Source: Apostichopus japonicus
Lineage: Eukaryota > Echinodermata > Holothuroidea > Aspidochirotida > Stichopodidae
NCBI RefSeq assembly: GCF_037975245.1
Contig: NC_092576.1
Span: 33,024,611 to 33,088,610, forward strand
Length of the DNA: 64,000 bases
Direction: 5' to 3'
Positions 1 to 11,830 of the stretch are shown here, in pieces (position 1 is the stretch's first letter; every line of letters begins with the position of its first letter). The notes below the pieces were generated by a model. That model searched no databases, was not told where the DNA came from, and was given only the letters and a program-made list of their open reading frames with translations. The position numbers were made by a program, and so were the translations under genes.

Positions 1-150
1 CTTGACCCCGCGATCAATTGAAACATTTGAAATTTACACCAGTTAAATATATATATTATATCTACTTGTACATCAAATTTCAGCTTTGGCACTCAACTCC
101 TTCATGGTATGGTGGCAATTTCAATATTAGACGTTTTTCGCACATTTTTT
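1..150 (+). repeat. Left terminal inverted repeat arm
   Basis: This arm pairs with 2433-2585. Both arms include an internal TA-rich patch and end inward in a run of T (or A) next to CGCACA (or TGTGCG). Near identity over ~150 bases suggests a fairly recent origin or homogenisation. Confidence 0.9.
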
Positions 151-521
151 AACAACTCCATACACTAAGTGAATATCACAGTGTATTTCAAGTTTGAAGC
201 TTGTGTAATGTATTTTTTGCAGTTAAAAAAAGTTTTTATTATTGTTTTTAGAAATGGGTTGATGATGCATGTATTCCACTGCAATAAACAATCACTTCAG
301 TTAACCCTCCAATAGGCTGGTCCCTCATACCTGTAGTGCCTCAAAATCTCCCAAAACACACGACACAATTTGGAGCCTTATATACAGTAGTATATATCAA
401 ACTGTTGTAGAGTTTCACTTGAAACATGGATTAAACCACACAATACAATTTAAATTTATAAGTACTTATAAGTACTTAAAAGAATAGTCCAGGTCAAAAT
501 TTCTTTTTGAAGTTTTAAAGA

Positions 522-998
522 GAAACATAATCCAAGCATTCTGGTGAAATTTGCATTCAATTCCTATGTTCCTTTTTTTGAGATATTAACAGTTGAAGTT
601 GTAACCTTTGGTACTAAAAGTGAACTTGGAGCAAACAGGTTTGACGTCATTGTTGCACTATGATAACTAAAGTTATTTTTTTCTTTAAAATTTATGTCTA
701 ATTTTATACTCCACAATTGGATGCATCCATAATGTTAATGTACCATAGGTATTGGTATTTTATAATCTTCATATCCCCTTTAGACAAACTAGTAACCCTA
801 TCCAATCAAGGTCAAATCAATAGACTGAAAAATACAGAAAAAAGACAACATTATTTGTCAGTGTGCAACTGTGACATCACACCTGTTTGCTTCAAGTTCA
901 CTTTGGTAGAATATCAGATAACTTCAACTGTCAATATCTCAAAAACGGTATAGGAACTGAATGCAAATTTCCTCAGAATGCTTAGATTATGTTCATTT
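522..998. repeat. Nested imperfect inverted repeat (foldback)
   Basis: Bases 522-658 and 863-998 are imperfect reverse complements around a ~200 bp loop. Shared blocks include the GCATTCTG, AAATTTGCATTCA, AGTGAACTTG and AGCAAACAGGT segments. It lies inside the larger inverted-repeat element and is more diverged, so it is probably an older foldback element or part of the carrier's original interior. Confidence 0.7.
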
Positions 999-2041
999 TT
1001 AACATATATTTCATATTAATCGCATACAGTTCCCCCAACCCACTAGTTTGAACTCAACCAATCAGAGATGCAGGTTTAGTTTTGAGCCTTTGCTAAATAT
1101 ATTGTAGATTCAAAAACGTCGAGTTGGTTAAACTTGGTACAACCAGCAAGCTGGTACTCTAACAACTCCCTGGTTCAACTGCCATAGACAATCTACACAA
1201 ATCAAGCATGGTGTTGTATTACATATCGATCAATGACGTTTGTAGCTTTTAAATATTCATATTATGGGTGAGGTTTATTGGGATCCCAACAGAAAATATC
1301 TTCAAGAACTACAAAGTTAAAAGTTGTAAATTTATCGACTTTTATGCCACCATTTGAAGTAAGATTTGAATAAATAAGCTAGTTATGTATGTTGTTATGG
1401 CATCGAGGAATCAGTGAGGTTGAAAAAACCCATAGAAAAGGACGCAAAATGCTACTTTAACCTAACCCAGTCCCCTTTTTTTCCCCTCATGCTACACAAA
1501 CACTGGTAAATCATTTGTATAAACCTTTTGAACAATATCACATTTAGACACTACATTCTAGAACAATACTACCAGTGTGTCACATGCAGACACCACCATA
1601 AACTATAGCAGGAATACGATCTCATCACATTTTTATACCCATTGATGTTGGAAAGATTGAGAAGCGGCGACTCTCCAATGACCAACCACTGCAAAATTGT
1701 GCCCATTAGAGACCATGCAGAGGAGAGAGAATCCATTTCTGCTAATATTCAACCTCAGGCTGACACGAAAGAGTACCAACCAGGCGTTACATCGCTGGAA
1801 TGTACGACAATGAGTGGTACATTGGTATATAGTGGAAATTTCAGAGGATGAAAATGTCTTTGTGAAGTTAATGAAACAAACCAAGAACTCCAATGCACTT
1901 TCTTGGCCACAAAACACCCACAATAATTGTTGGATACCATTCTAAGCTATTATTTGTGTCATCAGTGCTCCAGAGTTACAGGGATATGGAGGCCGCCAGT
2001 ACACTCTCCCTCATGAAGACTTAAAAGACCATTCCAGCCAA

Positions 2042-2150
2042 ACTGCAAGCATTCATCAAGTATATAAACAAATTAAAGTGTGCTAACTTGTATATCAAGC
2101 CACACTGCAAGCATTCATCAAGTAAAAGAAATTAAAGTGTGCTTAACTTG
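2042..2150. repeat. Two-copy tandem repeat, ~62 bp unit
   Basis: The segment around CTGCAAGCATTCATCAAGTA followed by ATTAAAGTGTGCT and AACTTG occurs twice in direct orientation, at about 2042 and 2104. It lies inside the 1-2585 element. Confidence 0.75.
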
Positions 2151-2432
2151 TTTTACTTGTATATGAACATCCATGTGTGGTAAGAATACATAAGGACATT
2201 GAAGCATTTCAATGACATTCCTTATGATCCCAGGATTGGACTCTTGAGAGTTGTGACAGTACCAGTGATTTAAATGTGCGTGAATCGTTAATGATGTCAT
2301 TAAATGTCATTAATTTGACCTAAAACAATTTGTTATGTTACATTTTGATTCAGCTGACTGAAACGAGGATACAATGATCATATCACTCATTATTATACTA
2401 TGATTACATGACAAATATATAAGCTTGAGATT

Positions 2433-2585
2433 AAAAAATGTGCGAAAAACGTCTAATATTGAAATTGCCACCATACCATGAAGGAGTTGAGTGCCAAAGC
2501 TGAAATTTGATGTACAAGTAGATATAATATATATATTTAACTGGTGTAAATTTCAATAAATGTTTCAATTGATCGCGGGGTCAAG
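2433..2585 (-). repeat. Right terminal inverted repeat arm
   Basis: This is the reverse complement of bases 1-150, with three extra bases near the outer end. The boundary at 2585 is clear because similarity stops there. Confidence 0.9.
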
Positions 2586-3215
2586 CGAGGTCAAGAAGGG
2601 CGGGGTCTTTTTGACCTTTTTCTGGCTGGAGCCAACTTTGGGCCCATGCCATTTCTTAATTAATGCATTGGTGGGCTTATAATTGCTTATGGGTATAGAC
2701 ATGCAACCATAGATAATACCCAAGGAATATAGGATTCATGTGACCTCTCATGTGGGCACAGGGTGACCTTAAAAATCACAAAAAACATTTTTGACAGAAT
2801 AAAGTGCCTACTTTGAGTGATCATAACCAGAAATATAAAGGAGATACAGTTAAATTGAGTGCAGATTCATGAATTTTGGCAAGAAGTAAGTTAGAATACC
2901 AAATTTGAGTTCTCTACCTGGTACAAAGACTGAATTATGAGCTTTCAAAGTCGGAAAATATCACAAAAGTCACTTTTTGCAAATCGCAAACGAGCAAAAT
3001 GGCCACAACGACCACATTTCATCGGGCCATATCTCGAAAACGACATGGAGTATGATTTTAATTTTTTGTATGTGTTCATTTGGGACATACTCAATCATTC
3101 TGATGAAATTTCATCTAATTCTGAGAGGGTCACCTGGGGACCACTGGTTGATTTGACATGGAATGACCCATCTGTTAGCGGGGTAATTATTATAAAACCT
3201 ACCTTCCTGTAATCG
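2586..3215. repeat. Probable interspersed repeat of unknown class
   Basis: This is non-coding sequence directly abutting the inverted-repeat element. It contains the stretch TTTGACATGGAATGACCC and a GCGGGGT motif at its right end, which resembles the GGGGTCA ends of the neighbouring element. No intact frame or domain is visible. The repeat call is inference, and a copy-number count in the genome would settle it. Confidence 0.35.
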
Positions 3216-3490
3216 TTTCGTGCATTCACATAGAGTGTTGCTTGATACAAGCCTATTAAGATTCCTGTATGTGTGCTGACTGTTGAGTCAGAAAACTGAA
3301 AATGTTCAAAATTATGTATCCTGTCTGTCATCCATAGCAGGCTCAGATGGAAGAAATTTGCCAATGGAAATGGACGATTTGTTCCATTTCAATTAATGGA
3401 CACTAACACTACAATATAATTACAAAGCTTCCATTTGTTAGAGCCTTTCATACGTAAATGAAGAATGATCAAAGAGTCTGAGGTTCTTAC

Positions 3491-4114
3491 CAAACAATTG
3501 GACTTGAATATTATACTGCTTCACGTCTCCAGATGCCGAGGCTGCATGAGTGACAATGAAAAGGCCTTCGTGTTCAACTGTTACGTTTCTAACAAACAGC
3601 GATCCATTTAACCATACATCATAATCTCCAGATCTAAATCCAGGACCACCTTTTTCATCTCTTACATAGGTAATGAATGCAGATGTTCCCTCTTCTGTTG
3701 AATTGTACCACTGAACTCCAAAAAATCCCTCTTTGAACGAACATTGGATAATTCCTGGCTGATAAAGCTCGAGATTCTGATTGTTTTCACAACCTTCACC
3801 GACAACAGATGAATCTGGACACAGGGGTAAACATGCAAAACAGAAATGTTTTATGTATCTGTAATCTCGAAGCAAATCAATCGCATAGCAAATGCTTCTT
3901 ATAAGCTTTAGATCTAGAAAACTGCCATGATAGTAATTTTCTTTCAGGTGCAATATGCACTGTTCACTAAAAAAGAGTTAAGCATGACTTACATTCAACA
4001 AGTCCAGATGATAAACTTTCTAATTTCCATTTAAGATGGACCCATGGTTAGCTACTTACCACAGACTACCTGGACCACTAGGAAGAAGGTCAAATGTACA
4101 GTGAACTTTCCCAT
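3491..4114 (-). CDS. Secreted or receptor-type Ig-like protein, first two coding exons
   Basis: Exon 1 (4114 to 4060) starts at ATG and encodes an 18-residue hydrophobic signal peptide (MGKFTVHLTFFLVVQVVC), followed by a strong donor, G|GTAAGT. Exon 2 (3814 to 3491) follows a CCAG acceptor and ends at G|GTAAGA. Both introns are phase 1, so exon 2 is a symmetric 324 bp Ig-type cassette. In the joined 126-residue product the Ig landmarks are Cys43 (B strand), Trp54 (C strand, VQWYN) and LFVRNVTVEHEG near 91-102. The F-strand position reads EGLFIV where an Ig domain normally has YxC, so the usual second cysteine is missing. Cys27 could pair elsewhere. Two N-glycosylation sequons lie at NST (56) and NGS (88), with another at NVT (95). 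No later exon was found before the repeats at 3215 and below, so the gene is incomplete here. Function is unknown; an adhesion or immune receptor is an inference. Confidence 0.72.
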
Positions 4115-4172
4115 TGTGAAGAATCCTGTGTTAATCAACTGCAGCAAAAGGAGAAACAATCGTTGGAAATAA

Positions 4173-4357
4173 TATGAATGATCTTGATTGCTGTATTAAC
4201 ATGGATGATCTTAGTTGATGTATTAACATGGATGATCCTAGTTGCTGTATTAATATGAATAATGATATAAGTGCTGTATTAACATGAATTATCTTAGCTG
4301 ATGTATTAACATAAATAATGATATTAGTGCTGTATTAACATGAATGGTCTTAGTTGC
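4173..4357. repeat. Degenerate minisatellite, ~31 bp unit
   Basis: About six copies of a unit centred on GCTGTATTAACATGAATGAT alternate with a variant carrying GATGTATTAACAT. The array lies just 5' of the signal-peptide exon of the minus-strand Ig gene, where its promoter or 5' UTR would be expected. Confidence 0.75.
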
Positions 4358-4365
4358 TACTGTAT

Positions 4366-5309
4366 CTTACCATACATGTCAAAAACTGATTTATTCACTT
4401 AACCATGGCTGCACATGATAGGAGAATCTCTCCATAAAGACTAAACAGTGACAATATTGTCGTATTAAATAAAATATGTTAATGAAAGGTAATAATGGAA
4501 TGGTCGGATGGCTAATGATACATGCGTCATTATCAAAGGTGATGTTGCATTAAACTGATATCATGCAAAAGTATGACACTGTTTTCAGGAAAATAAAAGA
4601 ACATTAACTGTATATGAACAGGAACACAAATGAAAAACTTTTACAACCATGTATAACTTCAGTTGCCTTGTTGAATAGGAGAAAACGAAGCAATGAATTG
4701 AAAGCAGAGTGTATGATCGATAACAAACAAGAGGTATATTTTGTGCTTTAATACTAAGTTTTGTGGACTACATTAAACGGTGAACTTGTCAGATAAGATA
4801 TTAATCAATCTAAGGTAAAGATCAGAAGAGTATTTATTCTTCAATGGAAGCATACATTGGTAACACATTGTCTAATATTGTTTAAAGTGGAAAAAGAGAA
4901 TATCGTCCTTTTTCTTAGGAACTGGAATAAGTACAATGGATCAGTCAGGCTAGTTTAGTTAAACAAGATATTGAGCAACTATTATTAAAACGTTAACAAT
5001 TGTGCACTCTTCAAAAGTATAGAGATTGCCAAAAGTCTTCCAATCTCTGCATTTGCCAGCCATGAAGTACAGCAATGAAATGGAAGTGGAATCAGAGGCT
5101 TGTTACAGTATGTCAAAGTAATGAAGAAGTGGAACCATCAAACCACAACTTAGGTGAATGATTGTGAGCTACTTGCATTCCCAGAAAAGCTAGCCCTGAT
5201 GGTGTTGTCTCCTGTAAATATTGTAGGACTGGGCTTCTGGGGTGAAGTGTTTAATAACATGAATACAAGATATGGCAGTATGCTGACCTTTCTAACAGAA
5301 ACCGAAGAC
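4366..5309. other. Stretch without recognised gene
   Basis: AT-rich sequence without a convincing open frame, splice-bounded exon or repeat. It would include sequence upstream of the minus-strand Ig gene at 3491-4114. Confidence 0.5.
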
Positions 5310-5993
5310 AGTATCAAGTAATACCTCTAGGTGTGCAAAGGAGCAGTGCAGTACTCAATAGCTACTGTAGTATCTACAGTTTATATACAGTATAGTTATA
5401 CAGTACCTCTGGGTGTGTAGGTGCAGTACTCAATGAATAAGTACTGTAGTATCTACAGTTAAACAGTAAAGTAATACCTCTGGGTGTAGGGGGGGGGGGA
5501 CAGTGCAGTACTCAATGACTACTGAAGTAGCTACAGTTATACAGTAAAGTACAGTTATACATCTGGGTGTGTAAATGCAGTGCATACTCAATGACTGCTG
5601 TGGTGTCTACAGTTATACAGTAAAGTAATACCTCTGGGTGTGTAAGGGGCAGTGCAGTATTCAATGACTACTGTAGTAAAGTTATACATAAAGTAATACC
5701 TCTGGGTGTGTTAGGGGGCAGTGCAGTACTCAATGACTACTGTAGTGTCTACAGTTTTACAGTACAGTAATACCTCTGGGTGTGTAAGGGGCAGTGCAGT
5801 ACTCAATGACTACTGTAGTGTCTACAGTTACACAGTAAAAGTAATACCTCTGGGTGCGCAATGGAACATTGCAGTACTCAATGATAGTAAGTACAGTTAT
5901 ACAGTACTTAAAGTAATACCTTTGGATGTGCAAGGGAGCATTGCAGTACTCAATGACTACTGTGGTATGTACAGCTAATACAGAAAAGTAATA
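5310..5993. repeat. ~72 bp minisatellite, left part
   Basis: This is a direct tandem array. The unit contains CAGTGCAGTACTCAATGAC, then TACTGTAGTGTCTACAG, then AAGTAATACCTCTGGGTGTG. Each unit holds a small perfect hairpin, ACTGTAG-TGT-CTACAGT. Units vary by substitutions and by runs of G. The array stops at 5993, where a transposon is inserted, and resumes at 9756. Confidence 0.92.
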
Positions 5994-8900
5994 CAGTACT
6001 GATTTCGCTTAACTCCCGTTGAAAAAAAATCAACGATCGATAACAAAAGTTAAAAATCGATAAAAAAAGTTGAAATTCGGTTAATTTCGTTGACAAGATT
6101 TAGACTACTGCGGGCACGGTTGTCAACGAAGTTTCAACGAAATTTCCACGAAAGTTATCGCGATCAAAAACCGCAAAGGCAATTCTAGACATATCAAGGT
6201 TGTGACTTGCGTTGAATCCGTAGTGTAACTACAGCCGTTTTCAGACTCTACCAGAAGTTGCCGAGGAATATTACAAACGTTGCAAAAGTGTGATTGTATA
6301 TAAGACGGAGTAAGTTCTGTACTAGGTGTTTGAAAAATGATTTGGCTAGGATAATAAAAACTAGTCTTGGTCGATCGTAGCAAGCACATTCTATGACTCT
6401 TAAGTTATAGGCTAGTATTAAACTAGGATAAGTTTAAGTTAACTCACCAAGGAACGCAGTGTCAGAAAAAACAAGAAAAAAATATCAACAATGAAACAGT
6501 CGTAGCTGGATATCAAAGAGATCTTTATTTCCAAAAAATTCCTGTGTTACTTGACGTACTACGGTACCGTTTACTACAGAACCGCACTCACTTTCAAACT
6601 TTTCTGAGAGCGCATTCCGTCCAAAAAATCTCCCCCGACTTCAATGCACGCAAAAAAAAAAAAAAAAACTTATTTCCCCCTAACCCGTTACTGTAAGTTG
6701 CCCGCGAAAGCAGATGGACTGCCCTGGTAAGGTCGCAGCCTGGGTCTGGGCCACCTGTAGTATGCTGCTTACATGTGCATTCCCTACCCTGGATATCCCC
6801 ACCACCAAACTTTTTTGAAAGGCTTCGTCCAATCATAAACTTGGCTTTGTCAAATTCACGCCTACCTTATGTAAATTAGCATAGTATTTATCTTCGTGGG
6901 GGGTTTAGCACCGCAGAACCTTCATGGCTGGCTGCCTCTAGAAGCAAACATTATTTTACCCCTACTGTTCGTAATGGAATGGATGTTATCTGTTACTTAG
7001 TTAATTGAAAACCAAATATTCATTCATATATATATAAGTAGAACAATCCAGCAGGGATAGAAAGTTTATCTTGAATGAACCAATCAAAAGTCGTGCTATT
7101 AATAAAACTTGAAAACACCTGGCCAGCAAGAGAGTTGCAAACAATTGTTTCCATGACTACTAAGAAAATAAAGCAGTGTCTTGGGGCCCACGTTGGGTAG
7201 ATTTCTGTGGAAAATGAATATATTTTCATTGCTTATTTGAGTATTGTATATTGGGAAGAGCTGATCAAACATTACTGGGAAGGGCTTTCAACTGGCCTGA
7301 CGGCATGTATAAGTTTATTTTAATGAGTAGGGGGAGTTTTTATGAGTCTCCCGGTATGCGTCACATGAGAAGTAAATGTTTTGTTTTTCGGTTTTATCAT
7401 CGTTTTTCAAGTGGAACAACTCATAAAATCATGTCAAATGAAAATAATATATATTTGAATATCCTTCCTTAGTTTTACTAATCAGGAATGCTTGATAAGG
7501 CATGCAATGCATCGTTCGAAAATGTAATTTTAAAGTAGAATTGAAAAATGAACGACATAAAACAATATCTGTGAAGCGTGTGGAGCACAACTTTGAATAT
7601 TCGTTGTGAAAGAAAACATAATGAACGATGTTTACTGCGTAAATAAATTTCGCGGAACTGGTACAGAGAAATTACGTACTGCAGCTTACGTCAGAGAAGC
7701 TCATAAATGACACAGGTGGATAGAGCGCATCAAAATTCGGTTTAGGAAATCCCTATACAGCCGACAAAAGTCGATGTCTCCTTCCGTTTTCGAGTTATAA
7801 GCGATTTTGTGTTTTTGCGATATGGTTTTCAGTATATTTTCATTGAATAAGGGCGTTTTGTTGTGTGTGTTTAAATAAGGGTGTGACCTATCAGATATTT
7901 CGCTAACCGTTTCACCGTATCCCCTGCCGGTCGGTTAAACGTTTAAACGCCGTTTCCCGCCGTCCCCCTCCCCTTAGACCCCTCCCCCATTTCAGTCACC
8001 ACTTCCAGATCCGTCGGCAAGTCAAATTTGACTTAAAATATGCACCAGATTGCATCTAAGGACGTTTCAAAACTAAAAATTTTCCAAAGGGGAGGGGGTG
8101 TCCCCATAGACCCCTCCCCCATTTCAGTCACCACTTCCAGATCCGTCGGCAAATCAAATTCTCCACACCCCCCCCCCCCCAACAACAAAAAACCCTTCGC
8201 TACGCCCCTGGTCACATACATGATACAGTACCTTACATTTGATACAAAAGTTACTTCAAACAACAGCTTCCCAAAATTTGTGTCGCAATAGGTTAAGATT
8301 TAACCACGCTGCGCAGTACCATTCATAATTTGCATATTACACTCGGCGTCCAGATGGCGGGAGAATATAACATCATGTTCAATGTGTTGTGTCGTTCCCA
8401 TGGTGCGATGAACTTGGGCAAGTTGCCAAGTTCGAATGTCAATGACCTACTTATGTTCTGTGACCAATGTCAGTTGGAATTATGTGTGTAAAAACTCGGG
8501 TTTTTCCATTTGTTATATATATAGAAGTTTTTCCGTAAGCGGAGCGAATTTTAGGGCGGCTCGTTGATTGTGAGGAAGCACTTATCTAAGCATCAATATT
8601 TGTGAAAAAATATCGTAAGTTTTTCAGTTTCATTCATTTTCTTTTATGTTTGCCGCAATCGCGCCCGCAATGCATGCACAGCATAATATCATGTGTGAAA
8701 AAATGGCTGTACACGTGCGGACCTGAGAGAGCAAACTGGCCTTGTGTTGTTAATGTTATGACGGTACTTTCTAGAACGGCCATTTGCGTCTTTTGGGGTC
8801 AACATATTTTCACACGGGGTTTTCACCATGCCATTGATCGATGTACACGGGTGATATGTCGCAAATATAAACTGAGAAAACGAATTGACGACACTATCAT

Positions 8901-9755
8901 CATGAGCTCATGACTATTGGCCTACTACTTTAGTTATATTAAACACATTATTCATGCCTAAAACATCGTTTTTTTGTTTTTATAGATAGTTTGCAGTACA
9001 TTACTAAGTTCTTTACATATTTTAAAATAATTTTCATGTTTAAAAGTAAACAAAATAGAAAAAATAAAAAGAGAAAACGCCTTTTCGAAAAATGGAAGCG
9101 TCCTCGCAGAATGGGCGGGGCATCTTTATTTTGCTTCAAGTTACATGTTTTCGCTCAGAAACAAAGTTTCATACTCCAACTCTAATAAAAAACCAAATTT
9201 ACATTTCTAAAAAATAACTATTTTTCGTAATCTGCAAGTAAACCAAGTTTATATGTCCATTCATTGTTATTTAAATGGTTAAACAGCACTCATAATTTAT
9301 CTGGAAGGGTGCCTCGTGGTACATAGCTTTGACTGCAACCTCTTTTACGTCCTGGCGAAGTTAAGACTTATGTCACTGTGTTTGGGGTTCACAGTTAGAA
9401 AACGTCCCCCGTCAGTTTCACTACATGTTTCTTTGAGTGTCACTACTCAGTAAGTACAGGAATATTCTTGAGAAAATTCCTGCCTTCAAACGACTGTTCT
9501 AAAGTCTAATCAATACTAATAAACGAAGTTGCTCGTTTTCCGACGTTTCTCGTAACCACACATTGACCTTCTATTTCGTTTAAAAAAGAATTTCAACGTA
9601 TCGTTGAAAATTCCACGAAGGAAATGACCGAAATAACCAATCGTTAAAATTCGTGGAATTTCGATAAAAATCGGGGAATTTCGATGACAAAACGTGGAAA
9701 TTCGGTTATTTTCCTTTTAACGAATTTTAACGGGAGTTAAGCGAAATCAGTACTG
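5994..9755. mobile_element. Non-autonomous TIR transposon with TA target duplication
   Basis: The element begins CAGTACTGATTTCGC at 5994 and ends with the reverse complement at 9755. The matching ends continue through TTAACTCCCGTT, giving a 27-base perfect terminal repeat. TA flanks both ends (5992-5993 and 9756-9757). Removing the element and one TA restores the minisatellite consensus AAGTAATACCTCTGG, so the insertion point is exact. A TA duplication with CAGT termini fits the Tc1/mariner group, though other TA-targeting families remain possible. Subterminal regions are rich in TTTCG and AAATTCG motifs. No transposase frame was found in the 3.76 kb, so it is non-autonomous and may have captured other sequence. 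Confidence 0.88.
7976..8215. repeat. Direct repeat and probable hAT-like remnant inside the transposon
   Basis: A ~50-base block starting GACCCCTCCCCCATTTCAGT occurs at 7976 and again at about 8108. The segment ends near 8211 in CGCTACGCCCCTG, which resembles a hAT-type terminus. Related blocks occur at 19377 and 33525 inside other elements in this window, so a shared family is likely. No left terminus was identified. Confidence 0.5.
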
Positions 9756-11830
9756 TACCTCTGGATGTGTAAGGGGGCAGTCCAGTAACTACTGTAGTGT
9801 CTACAGTTATACGGTAAAGTAATTCCTCTGGGTGAGTAAGGAGCAGTGTAGTACTTACTCAATGACTACTGTAGTGTCTACAGTTTTACAGTAAAGTAAT
9901 ACCTCTGGGTGTGCAAAGGAGCAGTGCAGTACTCAATGACTACTGTAGTATCTACAGTATACAGTATAGTTATACAGTACCTCTGGGTGTGTAAGGGGCA
10001 GTGCAGTACTCAATGACTAAGTACTGTAGTATCTACAGTTAAACAGTAAAGTAATACCTCTGGGTGTAGGAGGTGGGGGGGGGGGACAGTGCAGTACTCA
10101 ATGACTACTGAAGTAGCTACAGTTATACAGTAAAGTACAGTAGTACATCTGGGTGTGTAAATGCAGTGCATACTCAATGACTGCTGTGGTGTCTACAGTT
10201 ATACAGTAAAGTAATACCTCTGGGTGTGTAAGGGGCAGTGCAGTACTCAATGAGTACTGTATAGTGTCTACAGTTATACAGTACAGTAATACCTCTGGGT
10301 GTGTAAGGGAGCAGTGAAGTACTCAATGACTACTGTAGTAAAGTTATACATAAAGTAATACCTCTGGGTGTGTAAGGAGCAGTGCAGTACTCAATGACTA
10401 CTGTAGTGTCTACAGTTTTACAGTACAGTAATACCTCTGGGTGTGTAAGGGGCAGTGCAGTACTCAATGACTACTGTAGTGTCTACAGTTATACAGTAAA
10501 AGTAATACCTCTGGGTGCGCAATGGAACAATGCAGTACTCAATGATAGTAAGTACAGTTATACAGTACTTAAAGTAATACCTTTGGATGTGCAAGGGAGC
10601 ATTGCAGTACTCAATGACTACTGTGGTATGTACAGTTATACAGAAAAGTAATACCTCTGGATGTGTAAGGGGGCAGTCCAGTAACTACTGTAGTGTCTAC
10701 AGTTATACAGTAAAGTAATTCCTCTGGGTGAGTAAGGAGCAGTGTAGTACTCAATGACTACTGTAGTGTCTACAGTTATACAGCAAAGTAATACCTCTGG
10801 GTGTGTAAGGGGGCAGTGCAGTACTCAATGACTATTGTAGTGTCTACAGTTTTACAGTACAGTAATACCTCTGGGTGTGTATGGGGCAGTGCAGTACTCA
10901 ATGACTACTGTAGTGTCTACAGTTATACAGTAAAAGTAATACCTCTGGGTGCGCAATGGAACAATGCAGTACTCAATGATAGTAAGTACAGTTATACAGT
11001 ACTTAAAGTAATACCTTTGGATGTGCAAGGGAGCAGTGCAGTACTCAATGACTACTGTAGTGTCTACAGTTTTACAGTACAGTAATACCTCTAGGTGTGC
11101 AAAGGAGCAGTGCAGTACTCAATAGCTACTGTAGTATCTACAGTTTATATACAGTATAGTTATACAGTAGCTCTGGGTGTGTAGGTGCAGTACTCAATGA
11201 CTAAGTACTGTAGCATCTACAGTTAAACAGTAAAGTAATACCTCTGGGTGTAGGGGGGGGGGGGGACAGTGCAGTACTCAATGACTACTGAAGTAGCTAC
11301 AGTTATACAGTAAAGCACAGTAATACATCTGTGTGTGTAAGGGGCAGTGCATACTCAATGACTGCTGTGGTGTCTACAGTTATACAGTAAAGTAATACCT
11401 CTGGGTGTGTAAGGGAGCAGTGCAGTACTCAATGGCTACTGTTGTAAAGTTATACATAAAGTAATACCTCTGGGTGTGTTAGGGGGCAGTGAAGTACTCA
11501 ATGACTACTGTAGTGTCTACAGTTTTACAGTACAGTAATACATCTGTGTGTGTAAGGGGAAGTGCAGTACTCAATGGCTACTGTAGTGTCTACAGTTATA
11601 CAGTAAAGTAATTCCTCTGGGTGTGTAAGGAGCAGTGTACAGTAGTACTCAATGACTACTGTATAGTGTCTACAGTTATACAGTAAAGTAATACTTCTGG
11701 GTGTGTAAGGAACAGTGCAGTACTCAATGACTACTGTAGTATGTACATTTCCAGTAGTCAATGAGTACAGCACTGCACCCCTACACACCCATAAGTATGA
11801 CTTTACTGTATATATATCATATTCCAAGGT
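9756..11830. repeat. ~72 bp minisatellite, right part with higher-order repeats
   Basis: This continues the array at 5310-5993. Blocks of several variant units recur. The variant containing GTGTGCAAAGGAGCAGTGCAG occurs near 5332, 9916 and 11095, and the variant with GGTGCGCAATGGAACA occurs near 5852, 10514 and 10948. Multi-unit duplication therefore shaped the array. The last unit (about 11745-11810) runs in the opposite orientation. Confidence 0.9.

Larger units (their letters stand above)
1..2585. mobile_element. Non-autonomous DNA transposon with long terminal inverted repeats
   Basis: The first ~150 bases reappear in reverse complement at 2433-2585, with only a 3-base indel seen between the arms. 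The outer ends read CTTGACCCCGCGATCAATTG at base 1 and its complement ending at 2585. The interior has no convincing transposase, so the element would depend on enzymes supplied elsewhere. A second, more diverged inverted repeat and a short tandem duplication are nested inside it. The target-site duplication cannot be read, because the left end coincides with the window edge and the element may begin further left. The superfamily is not assigned. Confidence 0.85.

Noticed and set aside
3095-3364. 89-codon minus-strand frame next to the Ig exon
   Set aside because: It overlaps probable dispersed-repeat sequence and has no in-phase acceptor to continue the Ig gene.
5721-5978. Open frames with repeated peptide, also at 10382-10651 and 10801-11085
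   Set aside because: They simply translate the ~72 bp minisatellite; the same peptide recurs because the DNA does.
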